Below are positions 7,333 through 14,535 of a DNA stretch of 52,343 nt, in pieces. Position numbers and translations under genes: made by a program. How positions within the stretch are numbered: position 1 is the first letter of the stretch; every line of letters begins with the position of its first letter. The stretch covers positions 1 through 52,343 of the forward strand of contig NZ_SMKT01000049.1 in NCBI RefSeq assembly GCF_004348735.1, given 5' to 3'. The notes below the pieces were generated by a model. It did no database searches. It was not told the origin of the DNA and worked only from the letters and a program-made list of their open reading frames with translations. The stretch comes from Actinomadura sp. KC06 (GTDB lineage Bacteria; Actinomycetota; Actinomycetes; Streptosporangiales; Streptosporangiaceae).

Positions 7333-8751
7333 ATGGGAGAACGGCGTGACGCCGGCGGGGCGGGTCTCAGCAGGAGGGAACTGGCCGCGGCCGGGGCCGT
7401 GGCGGCCGGAGTGGTGGCGGGCGCGGCGCTTCCAGGCGGCACCGCCTCGGCTCAGGCGGCCGAACGGGAGTTCCGGGCCGACCCCGGCCGCGGACGGCCC
7501 GCCCGGCCCAACATCCTGGTCGTCATCGGCGACGACCTGGGCTGGGCCGATCTGAGCAGCTACGGCTCGCCCCACATCAGGACGCCCCACCTCGACCGGC
7601 TGGCCCGCGAGGGCGTGCGCTTCACCCAGGGCTACTCGGCGGCGGCCGTCTGCTCGCCCACCCGGTTCGCGCTCTACACCGGCCGCTATCCGGGACGGCT
7701 CCGCGGCGGCCTGGAAGAACCCATCGCCCGTCCGGACAAGCTCACCGGGATCCCGCCCGGGCACCCCACCCTGGCGTCGCTGCTGAAGGGCGCCGGATAC
7801 GCCACCGCCATGTTCGGCAAATGGCACTGCGGATTCCTGCCCTGGTACAGCCCGGTCAAGTCCGGCTGGGACGTGTTCTTCGGCAACCTCTCCGGAGCGG
7901 TCGACTACTACTCCAAGGTCTCCGGGACGGGCGTGGACCTGTACGAGGGGGAGGTGCCCGCCGAATCGCTCGACTACTACACCGACACCCTCGCCGACCG
8001 CGCCGCCGACTTCATCCGCCGCGACCACGATGGGCCGTGGCTGCTGAACCTCAACTTCACCGCCGCGCACTGGCCGTGGGAGGCGCCCGGCGACCGGGAG
8101 GTGAGCGCGCAGCTCACCGCACGGGTCAAGGCGGGCGACTCGCGGGCGCTGTGGCACGACGACGGCGGCTCCCTGGACACCTACCGCAAGATGGTCGAGA
8201 GCCTGGACGGCGCCGTCGGACGCGTCCTGCGCGCCCTCCGCGCCACCGGCCAGGACCGGGACACGATCGTTCTGTTCAGCAGCGACAACGGCGGCGAGCG
8301 CTTCTCCTACCAGTGGCCGCTGTCCGGCGGGAAGGGCGGGCTGAACGAGGGCGGCATCCGGGTCCCGAACATCCTGCGCTGGCCCGCCGCGATCCGTCCC
8401 GGGCAGGTCAGCCACGTGCCCGTCATCACCCACGACTGGACCGCGACCCTGCTGGACGCCGCCGGCGTGCGTCCGGGCGCCGGGCATCCGCTCGACGGGC
8501 ACAGCCTCGTCCCGTACCTGCGGCAGGGGGCCGCGCCGCCGCGGCGCGACCTGTTCTGGCGGACGAAGGAGGAGCGGGCGCTGCGCCGCGGCGACTGGAA
8601 GTACCTGCGCACCGCCGCCGGCGAGACGCTCCACAACCTGGCCGCCGACCCCCGCGAACAGGCCGACCTGGCCCGGCGGCACCCGTCCGTCCTCGCCGAA
8701 CTGCGCGCCGCCTGGGAGAAGATCGACAGCGGTCTGCTGCCCTATCCCTAG
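7333..8751 (+). CDS. Tat-exported sulfatase
   Basis: Type I (formylglycine) sulfatase of 472 aa that would release sulfate from organic sulfate esters outside the cell. A twin-arginine signal (LSRRELAAAGAVAAG) occupies residues 12-42. The metal-binding DD pair is in NILVVIGDDLGWADLSSYGS (D67/D68). C107 in VCSPTRFALYTGRYP is the CxPxR residue converted to formylglycine, and GKWHCG follows near residue 160. ATG 7333 is preferred over GTG 7324 because AAGAAGG ends 9 nt before it. The released sulfate could be taken up by the CysTWA system upstream. The stop overlaps the convergent next gene. The ester substrate is unknown. Confidence 0.92.
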   Translation: MGERRDAGGAGLSRRELAAAGAVAAGVVAGAALPGGTASAQAAEREFRADPGRGRPARPNILVVIGDDLGWADLSSYGSPHIRTPHLDRLAREGVRFTQGYSAAAVCSPTRFALYTGRYPGRLRGGLEEPIARPDKLTGIPPGHPTLASLLKGAGYATAMFGKWHCGFLPWYSPVKSGWDVFFGNLSGAVDYYSKVSGTGVDLYEGEVPAESLDYYTDTLADRAADFIRRDHDGPWLLNLNFTAAHWPWEAPGDREVSAQLTARVKAGDSRALWHDDGGSLDTYRKMVESLDGAVGRVLRALRATGQDRDTIVLFSSDNGGERFSYQWPLSGGKGGLNEGGIRVPNILRWPAAIRPGQVSHVPVITHDWTATLLDAAGVRPGAGHPLDGHSLVPYLRQGAAPPRRDLFWRTKEERALRRGDWKYLRTAAGETLHNLAADPREQADLARRHPSVLAELRAAWEKIDSGLLPYP

Positions 8752-9233
8752 TAGTAATCCTCGCCCGCCAGGAGCACGCTGCTGAAGAAGGTGGCTCTGC
8801 CGTCGCCGTCGACCCGGTCATGGTGTTCCCCGCCCCGCGAGAACTCCATGAACAGATCGGGCGCGATCACGGAATCGCCGTCCACGTCCACCTCGGTCGC
8901 GGCGGTGAGCGCCTCGATGACGTCCTGGGCCGGGGTGCCGAAGACGTCGAGCCCGGAGTAGACGACGGTGTCCTGCCCCTCTCCGGGCGCGTTGCGCGGA
9001 TTGGGGTTGGCGATCTCGATCGCCACGACCCGTCCGTCCTCGTCGGCGTAGACGAACCCGGAGACGCGCCCGGCGGGGCCGTTGAAGAGGAGGGCGCCGG
9101 GTTCGTCGGGGGCGCGCTGGAAGTCCTCCACATCGAGGAACCCCAGCCCCTGGAGCGCCGATCGGGCCTCCGCCAGGGTCGCTCCCAGCAGCACGGGAGG
9201 AACCCCCTGCTCGGGACGCAGTTCGAACTCCAT
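8748..9233 (-). CDS. Hypothetical protein, 161 aa
   Basis: Acidic soluble protein that I do not recognise as a named family. It starts MEFELRPEQGVPPVLLG and contains a stretch, LGATLAEARSALQGLGF, resembling small bacterial proteins that gate a helix-strand fold, then VYADEDGRVVAIEIANP and FGTPAQDVIEALT. No signal peptide, membrane segment or metal motif. GGGGGAGC precedes the ATG on the minus strand. Its end overlaps the sulfatase stop by 4 nt in convergent orientation. Codon bias is typical of the genome, so it is probably a real gene. Confidence 0.7.
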   Translation of the reverse strand: MEFELRPEQGVPPVLLGATLAEARSALQGLGFLDVEDFQRAPDEPGALLFNGPAGRVSGFVYADEDGRVVAIEIANPNPRNAPGEGQDTVVYSGLDVFGTPAQDVIEALTAATEVDVDGDSVIAPDLFMEFSRGGEHHDRVDGDGRATFFSSVLLAGEDYY

Positions 9234-9507
9234 CGTGCTCCCCCTGTGGTCGACGTCAAAGAGCCTGGACGGGCCTCACGATAAACCGCCGCCGGTCTAC
9301 GTGTGGCCTTCTTGCCGACAACCATTTCAAAACCGCCCCCACCCTGCGGAAACACCTCAACCTGAACAACTTTCGAGGCCGCAGGGGCAGGGCGGAATGA
9401 ATTCGGGCGGCCCTCGGCGTGCGCGGTGCCGTGCACCTGCTCTGACCAGGCATTTCAAATTTCCGAGCCGATGTGGAACGGTCCTTTTCAAAATGCCCAT
9501 TGGCTTG

Positions 9508-9570
9508 TGGTGATCTTCGATTGACAGTGCCCGGACGCGCGGTTACCATCCGGTCAGATGGTGATCTTCG
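9508..9570. repeat. 12-bp direct repeat bracketing the DUF4360 promoter
   Basis: TGGTGATCTTCG occurs at 9508-9519 and again, identical, at 9559-9570, 51 bp apart. The copies flank the TTGACA/TACCAT promoter exactly, the second copy falling at about the start of transcription. This arrangement suits a regulator that loops or bridges, but no protein can be named. Confidence 0.6.
9521..9549 (+). promoter_or_regulatory. Strong housekeeping-type promoter of DUF4360 gene 1
   Basis: Perfect -35 TTGACA (9521-9526), 17-bp spacer and -10 TACCAT (9544-9549). Transcription would begin near 9556, giving a 5' leader of about 95 nt before the ATG at 9651. Confidence 0.65.
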
Positions 9571-9650
9571 TCCATTGAGCGGGCCGGAAAGGATCGAATC
9601 CCGGGCGCCCGCCTCTTTGGCCGCTCCCAATCCCATTAAGAGGAATTCGC

Positions 9651-10298
9651 ATGCGCGAGGGCATCGCAATTTCCGTCTCGGCCGCCGCGGCGCTCGCCGT
9701 CCTGGTGGCGATGCCCGCCGCCCCGGCCGCCGCGTCCGCGGGGCGACCGGTCCCCGGCCCCGACGGCGTCACGATCGAGATCGCGAACATCAGCGGCTCC
9801 GGCTGCCCGCCCGGCACCGCCGAGGTCGTCGTCGCGGACGACAACGAGACCTTCACCATCGGCTACAGCGACTTCACGGCCCGGGTGGGCGGCGCGTCGC
9901 AGCCGGCCGACGCGCGCAAGCTCTGCCAGCTCTCCCTGAAGGTGAACTCTCCAGGCTTCACCTACGCGATCTCGCAGACGGACTACCGGATCAGCGCCGA
10001 CCTGCGGCCCGGCGCGAAGGCCGTCCAGAAGTCCAGCCACCACCTCCAGAGCCCGCCGGCCCGGATCACCACGCTCGACCTGGTCGGCCCCCAGAACGGC
10101 GACTTCCAGACCACCGACCGGATACCGCCGGACCAGCTCGTATGGAAGCGCTGCGGCCTGGAGCGGAACCTCGGCGTCGGCGCCGAGTTGCGCGCCGACA
10201 CGGGAACCTCGGACCCGTCCGAGGTCAGCTCCATCTCGATGAACGCCGCCGACGGCGACAGGGCGACGTATCACTTCGCCTGGAAGCAATGCACCTAG
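9651..10298 (+). CDS. Secreted DUF4360-family protein 1
   Basis: Exported protein of 215 aa with a Sec signal (hydrophobic AISVSAAAALAVLVAMP, cleavage likely after AAAASA about residue 29). The mature part has the DUF4360 pattern: ISGSGCPPGTAEV, a region KLCQLSLKVNSP, a Tyr-rich strand and a C-terminal KRCGLERNL...AWKQC. Cys residues pair plausibly as disulfides. AGAGGA lies 6 nt upstream of the ATG. A paralogue with the same layout lies at 46628-47299. Members are secreted proteins of unknown role in actinobacteria and fungi; no enzymatic motif is evident. Confidence 0.85.
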   Translation: MREGIAISVSAAAALAVLVAMPAAPAAASAGRPVPGPDGVTIEIANISGSGCPPGTAEVVVADDNETFTIGYSDFTARVGGASQPADARKLCQLSLKVNSPGFTYAISQTDYRISADLRPGAKAVQKSSHHLQSPPARITTLDLVGPQNGDFQTTDRIPPDQLVWKRCGLERNLGVGAELRADTGTSDPSEVSSISMNAADGDRATYHFAWKQCT

Positions 10299-10986
10299 CG
10301 CCCGCGCCGGCCCGCGAGAAATTGGTTTGTGCCAGACGCCCTGATCACAAGCTTTTCCGCATACCTGTCAACGCTGAACACACACCGTTGCGACGCCAAG
10401 TCGCGGACCGCGCGGGGACGCATGACCGCCACCCGGACGAGGTTATCCAACGGGGGGTGAAGAGCCATGTGTTCATCATGTGCATTCCGAGCCGGAACGG
10501 TCTGTTGGTGCGAATGGGTCGAGCGGGATCGGGATTCCGTCTAAGATCAAGCCGGTGTGCAGGTCGGCAGCGGATTCGCGAGTGGCGGCGGCCGGGTTCG
10601 ATTGCGCGAGCCGTCGGCAGCGACCCGCTTCCACATCGAGGAAGGGCGCGCTGACCAGGGATCCTTCCGTTCCCCTCAGTCGGTTTCGGATCCCCTCGGC
10701 CGTCCGGAGGCCGGGCCGGTTTGGCACGGTGCAAGAAACTTTCAGGGACCATGGAGTGCGCAGGTCAATGAGGTGAAACAGTTTTCACCTGGGCTAACGG
10801 TAAGCCAGATGTTCCTTGCACGCGGTGACCGGGCGATTAACTATGGCCTAGTCGTCCCAGAGGGAAGGGTTCCGGAGGTGGTTGACGGCTCGATCCCGCA
10901 CTGGTGAATCGACATCGGCGTGCTCTTGATCGCCGGATGCTGACGACTTCCCCCGCAGTGCCAGGCCGACCTGTGAGAGCGGACAC
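10299..10986. other. 688-bp non-coding region with an inverted repeat
   Basis: No frame here looks like a gene: the longest (about 10557-10907) lacks a ribosome site and recognisable domains. A perfect inverted repeat AGGTGAAA-CAGT-TTTCACCT sits at 10771-10790, and GAAACTTTC, a shorter symmetric element, lies about 35 bp upstream of it. These may be operator sites for the acyl-CoA dehydrogenase gene. The rest holds nothing I can interpret. Confidence 0.5.
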
Positions 10987-12432
10987 ATGACGAATGATCT
11001 CCTGTCCCTGTCGACGAACGAATTCATCGGCGGTATCGAGACGGTCGCCCCTCGATTCGATTCCGCGAGCTACCCTCAGCAGAACCTCCCCGCCGACGAC
11101 TGGACGCTTCTCACGAAGGCCGGCGTGCTGCTGCCGACCCTGCCCAAGGAGTACGGCGGGCGCGACGACCACGCCGAGATGTGCGAGGTCGTGGAGAAAC
11201 TGTCCGAATGGAACCTGCCACTCGGCATGTACGTCACGGTGATCAGCGCGGTCGCCCTCCGGCCCATCGTGCTCTGGGCCGATGAGGAGGCGAAACGGGA
11301 GGTCCTGCCCGCGTACGCCGGCGGCGACCCCATGATCGCCGGGTTCGCCTCGACCGAGCCCGGCTGCGGCTCGGCCATGTCCGCCATGACGACCACCTTC
11401 GAGGAGGTCGAGGGCGGGTACCGGATCCGCGGCCGCAAGCACTGGCAGGCGTTCAGCATCAGCGCCCACTGGTGGCTGGTCAGCGCGAAGAACGAGACCC
11501 GCGACCGGCGCGAGTACGGCTACTTCATCGTCAAGCGCAGCGAGGGGTTCCGCACGCTGCGGCCCTACGAGCCGCTGGGCCTGAAGGTCATCGACTACGG
11601 GCTCAACGAGATCGACGCGGTCGTCCCCCGGCACCGGCGGATCGCGGCGGACGGGCGGACCCTGCGCCCGATGGTGGAGATGCTCATGGCGTCGCGGGCG
11701 ATGATGGCGGCGATGGGCTGCGGATTCCTGCGCCGCATCAGCCGAGAGGCGCACGCGTACGCCGAGCGCCGCCGGATCGGCCCGGGCCCGCAGTCGGCGA
11801 TCCGGTTCGTCCGCTACCGGCTGGCGGCCATCGACGCGTCCTACACCGTCTGCTCGGCCCTCAACCACCACCTGCGGACCGCGCTGAACATGAAGGACGA
11901 GATGATCGGCTCGTTCCCGGCCGTCCAGGCCATCAAGACGGTCGCCACGGAGCGGATGCTGAGCTCGGCGCACCACTACCAGCAGCTCGTCGGCGGCGAG
12001 GGGTACCGCAGCGGGTCGCCGACGAACATCTCCGCGCAGGCGTTCCTCGACGCCCGGGTCTACACCATCTTCGACGGCACCAACGACCTGCTCAGCCAGC
12101 AGCTCACGGAGTACTGCCTCGCCAGGACCGACGGCCGCGCGCTGAGCCGGTTCCTGGCCGAGTGGCCGCTCACCGCGTCCGCGGTCACCGCGCACGGGCT
12201 GGATCTGAACTTCCTCGACCGGGACCTGCGCCAGGAGCACCTTGTCCTGGCGGGCCGCGCGATCGCCTACGCGTTCGCGATCGGCCGGGTCATGCGGTGG
12301 GCTGCCGAGACCGGTGCCGACCCCCGCGCGGCCCGGACGGCGATCGAGTTCCTCAAGGCCGACATCGCCGGCGTCGCCACCGAGTTCGAGCTGCTGTCCG
12401 CGGGCGTGCTCGGCGGCCCGACGCTGAACTAG
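10987..12432 (+). CDS. Acyl-CoA dehydrogenase family protein
   Basis: Flavin-dependent acyl-CoA (or acyl-ACP) dehydrogenase, 481 aa, longer than the usual 380-400. The N-terminal helical domain (1-120) leads into the FAD/substrate strand motif GFASTEPGCGSAMSAM and the central beta domain (YRIRGRKHWQAFSI). The C-terminal helices contain HHYQQLVGGEGYRSGSP and the catalytic-region motif DARVYTIFDGTNDLLSQQL, where aspartate stands at the position often held by the E of YEGT. About 90 extra residues follow. It stands alone; its acyl substrate is unknown. The stop lies in the first unit of a 23-bp tandem repeat. Confidence 0.85.
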   Translation: MTNDLLSLSTNEFIGGIETVAPRFDSASYPQQNLPADDWTLLTKAGVLLPTLPKEYGGRDDHAEMCEVVEKLSEWNLPLGMYVTVISAVALRPIVLWADEEAKREVLPAYAGGDPMIAGFASTEPGCGSAMSAMTTTFEEVEGGYRIRGRKHWQAFSISAHWWLVSAKNETRDRREYGYFIVKRSEGFRTLRPYEPLGLKVIDYGLNEIDAVVPRHRRIAADGRTLRPMVEMLMASRAMMAAMGCGFLRRISREAHAYAERRRIGPGPQSAIRFVRYRLAAIDASYTVCSALNHHLRTALNMKDEMIGSFPAVQAIKTVATERMLSSAHHYQQLVGGEGYRSGSPTNISAQAFLDARVYTIFDGTNDLLSQQLTEYCLARTDGRALSRFLAEWPLTASAVTAHGLDLNFLDRDLRQEHLVLAGRAIAYAFAIGRVMRWAAETGADPRAARTAIEFLKADIAGVATEFELLSAGVLGGPTLN

Positions 12433-12520
12433 CCCGGCGGCCCCTCGGCCACCAGCCCGGCAGCGCCTCGGCGACCAGCCCGGCTGTGCTCCGGCGACTA
12501 GCCCGGCAGCCCCTCGCGGC
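12429..12520. repeat. 23-bp tandem repeat x4 spanning two convergent stop codons
   Basis: Four units with an exact period of 23 bp begin at 12429, 12452, 12475 and 12498, each carrying AGCCCGGC followed by a variable CTCGGC block. Unit 1 contains the stop of the acyl-CoA dehydrogenase; unit 4 contains the stop and last codons of the convergent GAF gene. The middle units fill the gap between the genes. The units have diverged by several bases, so the duplication is not very recent. Confidence 0.85.
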
Positions 12521-13091
12521 GGCGGATCATCTGCATGAGGTCCGCCGCCCGCTCCTTGATCAGGTTGAGCCCGGGGTGGCCCCACGGCCGCGGCTCCCGG
12601 TCGATGATGCAGATCGTCCCGAGGACGGTGCCCGTCCGGTCGATGAGCGGGGCGCCCGCGTAGGTGCGGATGCCGAGCTTGTCGACGACCGGGTTCCCGG
12701 CGAACCGCGGGTAGTCGCACACGTCGTCCAGGACGAGCGCCTTCCGCCGGACGACGACGTGCGGGCAGTACCCGTGGTCGAGCGGAACCTCCCGGCCGAG
12801 CTCGACGGCGCTCGCCGGGTCCGCGCCCGGGACCGCCGGGGCGTACAGGCCGCCGAGGTACTGCTGGTCCGTGACGAAGTTCACCATCGCGAACGGCGGG
12901 TGCTCGGAGCCGACGAGGTGCCGGGCGGTCTCGGCGAGGTCGCGGGCGAGGGCGTCGAGCTCGCCGTCCGGCCCCTGCCCGAGGCCGAGCTCGCGCAGCC
13001 GCGCCATCCGCTGGGGCACCTCGGGGTCGACGGGGGTCAGGCGGTGGCCGGGCGGTTCGTACAGCGAGTCGTGAGTCACGGGATGCTCCAT
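12498..13091 (-). CDS. GAF-domain protein at the end of the conservon
   Basis: Small-ligand or redox-sensing GAF domain protein, 197 aa. The domain runs from about residue 30 to the end: FAMVNFVTDQQYLGGLYAP, then LDHGYCPHVVVRRKALVLDDV, GIRTYAGAPLIDRTGTVLGTICIID and a helical C-terminus. C and H in GYCPHV are conserved in this GAF subgroup. Two starts are possible: ATG 13091 without a ribosome site, or GTG 13079 with GGAG 6 nt upstream. It follows the GTPase by 16 nt in the same operon, the place where conservons carry variable fifth genes. Confidence 0.85.
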   Translation of the reverse strand: MEHPVTHDSLYEPPGHRLTPVDPEVPQRMARLRELGLGQGPDGELDALARDLAETARHLVGSEHPPFAMVNFVTDQQYLGGLYAPAVPGADPASAVELGREVPLDHGYCPHVVVRRKALVLDDVCDYPRFAGNPVVDKLGIRTYAGAPLIDRTGTVLGTICIIDREPRPWGHPGLNLIKERAADLMQMIRRREGLPG

Positions 13092-13107
13092 ATGTGGCTG
13101 TTCTGCG

Positions 13108-13725
13108 TCAGACGGAGTTGGAGGCGGCGGACGTGGCGGAGGCGGCGGTGAGAAGGTGCCGCACCAGAGCGCGCAGCACCGTGATGGCGGAGGAGCGGTC
13201 CCGCGCGTCGCACAGCACGATCGGCACGCGCGGGTCGAGGCCGAGAGCGGAGCGCACCTCGTCGGGGTCATAGCGGAAGGCGGCGTCGAACTCGTTCACG
13301 GCGACGAGGAAATGGGTTCCCCGGTTCTCGAAGAAGTCGACCGCCTCGAAGCAGTCCTCAAGGCGGCGCGTGTCGGCGAGCACGACGGCGCCCAGCGCGC
13401 CCGCGGACAGCTCGTTCCACAGGAACCAGAAGCGCCGCTGCCCGGGCGTCCCGAACAGGTAGAGGACGATCCCGTGCTGGTCGAACGTGATCCGGCCGAA
13501 GTCCAGCGCCACGGTGGTGGTGGACTTCTCCGCCACGCCGCCCAGGTCGTCGATGCCGACGCTGGCCGAGGTGATGAGCTCTTCGGTGCTCAGCGGTTCG
13601 ATCTCGCTCACCGAGCCGACGAACGTCGTCTTCCCGACGCCGAACCCGCCCGCGATGAGGATCTTGACCTGCGTGGAAGGCACCACAGGCTCGTCGTAGG
13701 CCGTCTCAGGCTCGTTGTAGGCCAT
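13108..13725 (-). CDS. cvnD: Conservon GTP-binding protein (CvnD-like)
   Basis: Ras/MglA-like small GTPase, 205 aa. The P-loop GGFGVGKTTFVGSV is at about residues 26-39, the G3 region is LYLFGTPGQRRFWF, and the G4 motif is VAVNEFD, the NEFD variant typical of conservon GTPases. It cycles nucleotide at the membrane and is thought to act with the roadblock and kinase-like partners encoded upstream. Its start overlaps the DUF742 gene by 20 nt. The C-terminal tail is Ala/Ser-rich. Confidence 0.93.
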   Translation of the reverse strand: MAYNEPETAYDEPVVPSTQVKILIAGGFGVGKTTFVGSVSEIEPLSTEELITSASVGIDDLGGVAEKSTTTVALDFGRITFDQHGIVLYLFGTPGQRRFWFLWNELSAGALGAVVLADTRRLEDCFEAVDFFENRGTHFLVAVNEFDAAFRYDPDEVRSALGLDPRVPIVLCDARDRSSAITVLRALVRHLLTAASATSAASNSV

Positions 13726-14071
13726 CGAGCAGTTTCTCCAAAAGGGCTCGGTCGGTGGGATCTGCCGCGGTGTGCGCCGCCTGTCTGATCATCGCCCGGT
13801 GGTCCATCAGATCGGCGAGCAGGATCTTGGTGACCGCGACGGGGAGCCGCAGATGCGCCGCGACCTCGGCGACGGACGTGGGCGTGCGGCACAGCTCCAA
13901 CGCCTCGGCGTGCTCCGGGTCCAGGGCCGGGGGGAGGACGCCGTCCGCCACCACAAGGGACAGCAGGTCCAGCTCGACGGTCGGACGGGTGCGGCCGTCG
14001 GTCACCGTGTACGGGCGTACCAGGGGGCCGGCGTTGTCGTCGACCCATACCTCCTCGTCGCCCGCCGTCAT
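13706..14071 (-). CDS. cvnC: DUF742 protein (CvnC-like)
   Basis: Conservon component of 121 aa with the DUF742 signature GPLVRPYTVTDGRTRPTVEL near residue 15 and the winged-helix-like segment ELCRTPTSVAEVAAHLRLPV. The ATG overlaps the TGA of the roadblock gene (ATGA), showing translational coupling. Its biochemical role is unclear, but it always travels with the GTPase and roadblock genes. Confidence 0.93.
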   Translation of the reverse strand: MTAGDEEVWVDDNAGPLVRPYTVTDGRTRPTVELDLLSLVVADGVLPPALDPEHAEALELCRTPTSVAEVAAHLRLPVAVTKILLADLMDHRAMIRQAAHTAADPTDRALLEKLLDGLQRA

Positions 14072-14505
14072 GGCATTCGGTTCCGGTCGCCCGGCACGGT
14101 CGCCGCCGACCGCGCGGCGGTGTGCAGGAAGGGCCGGACGGCCTTGATCAGCCGCGCCATCTCGAAGCCGACGACGGACGGGTCGGCGTCCGCTTTCGCC
14201 AGCACCGCCAGCACCGAATTGAATCCGGCCCAGGAGATGAACAGCTGGCTGGACTTGAGCTCCGCCACCACCTGCCGCACCTCGTTGCTGTCGTCGAACT
14301 TCATTCCGGTGCTCCGCGCGATCGAGAAGAATCCCGACGCGAGCGCGGACAACTGCTCCGCGCTGGCGCGGTCGAAGCCGTGGGCGGCTTTCAGCAGGCC
14401 ATCGGAGGACAGCAGCACGCTGCCGCGTATGACCGGAACCTCCTCGCTCAGCCCCCGCAACAGCCAAGCAAGATCTTGAGCCTGGTTCGGGGAGACAGCA
14501 CTCAA
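14068..14505 (-). CDS. cvnB: Roadblock/LC7-domain protein (CvnB-like)
   Basis: Roadblock/LC7 protein of 145 aa, presumed GTPase-activating or scaffolding partner of the CvnD GTPase. It shows the family start LAWLLRGLSEEVPVIRGSVL, followed by SSDGLLKAAHGFDRASAEQL and the hydrophobic strand GFNSVLAVLAKADADPSVVG. It starts 30 nt after the kinase-like gene and overlaps the DUF742 gene by 4 nt. Confidence 0.93.
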   Translation of the reverse strand: MSAVSPNQAQDLAWLLRGLSEEVPVIRGSVLLSSDGLLKAAHGFDRASAEQLSALASGFFSIARSTGMKFDDSNEVRQVVAELKSSQLFISWAGFNSVLAVLAKADADPSVVGFEMARLIKAVRPFLHTAARSAATVPGDRNRMP

Positions 14506-14535
14506 TGGACGCTCCTTACCATTCGTGTTGATTCG

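Larger units (their letters stand above)
9234..9650. other. 417-bp intergenic region between divergent genes
   Basis: No convincing coding frame. The middle is relatively AT-rich. The right part holds a strong promoter (9521-9549) and a 12-bp direct repeat around it, annotated separately. Several CATTTCAAA-like words (about 9328 and 9452) recur without clear symmetry. Confidence 0.6.

Noticed and set aside
10557..10907. Possible 116-aa gene in the gap before the acyl-CoA dehydrogenase
   Set aside because: No ribosome site, no recognised domain, and it covers an inverted repeat and promoter-like DNA.
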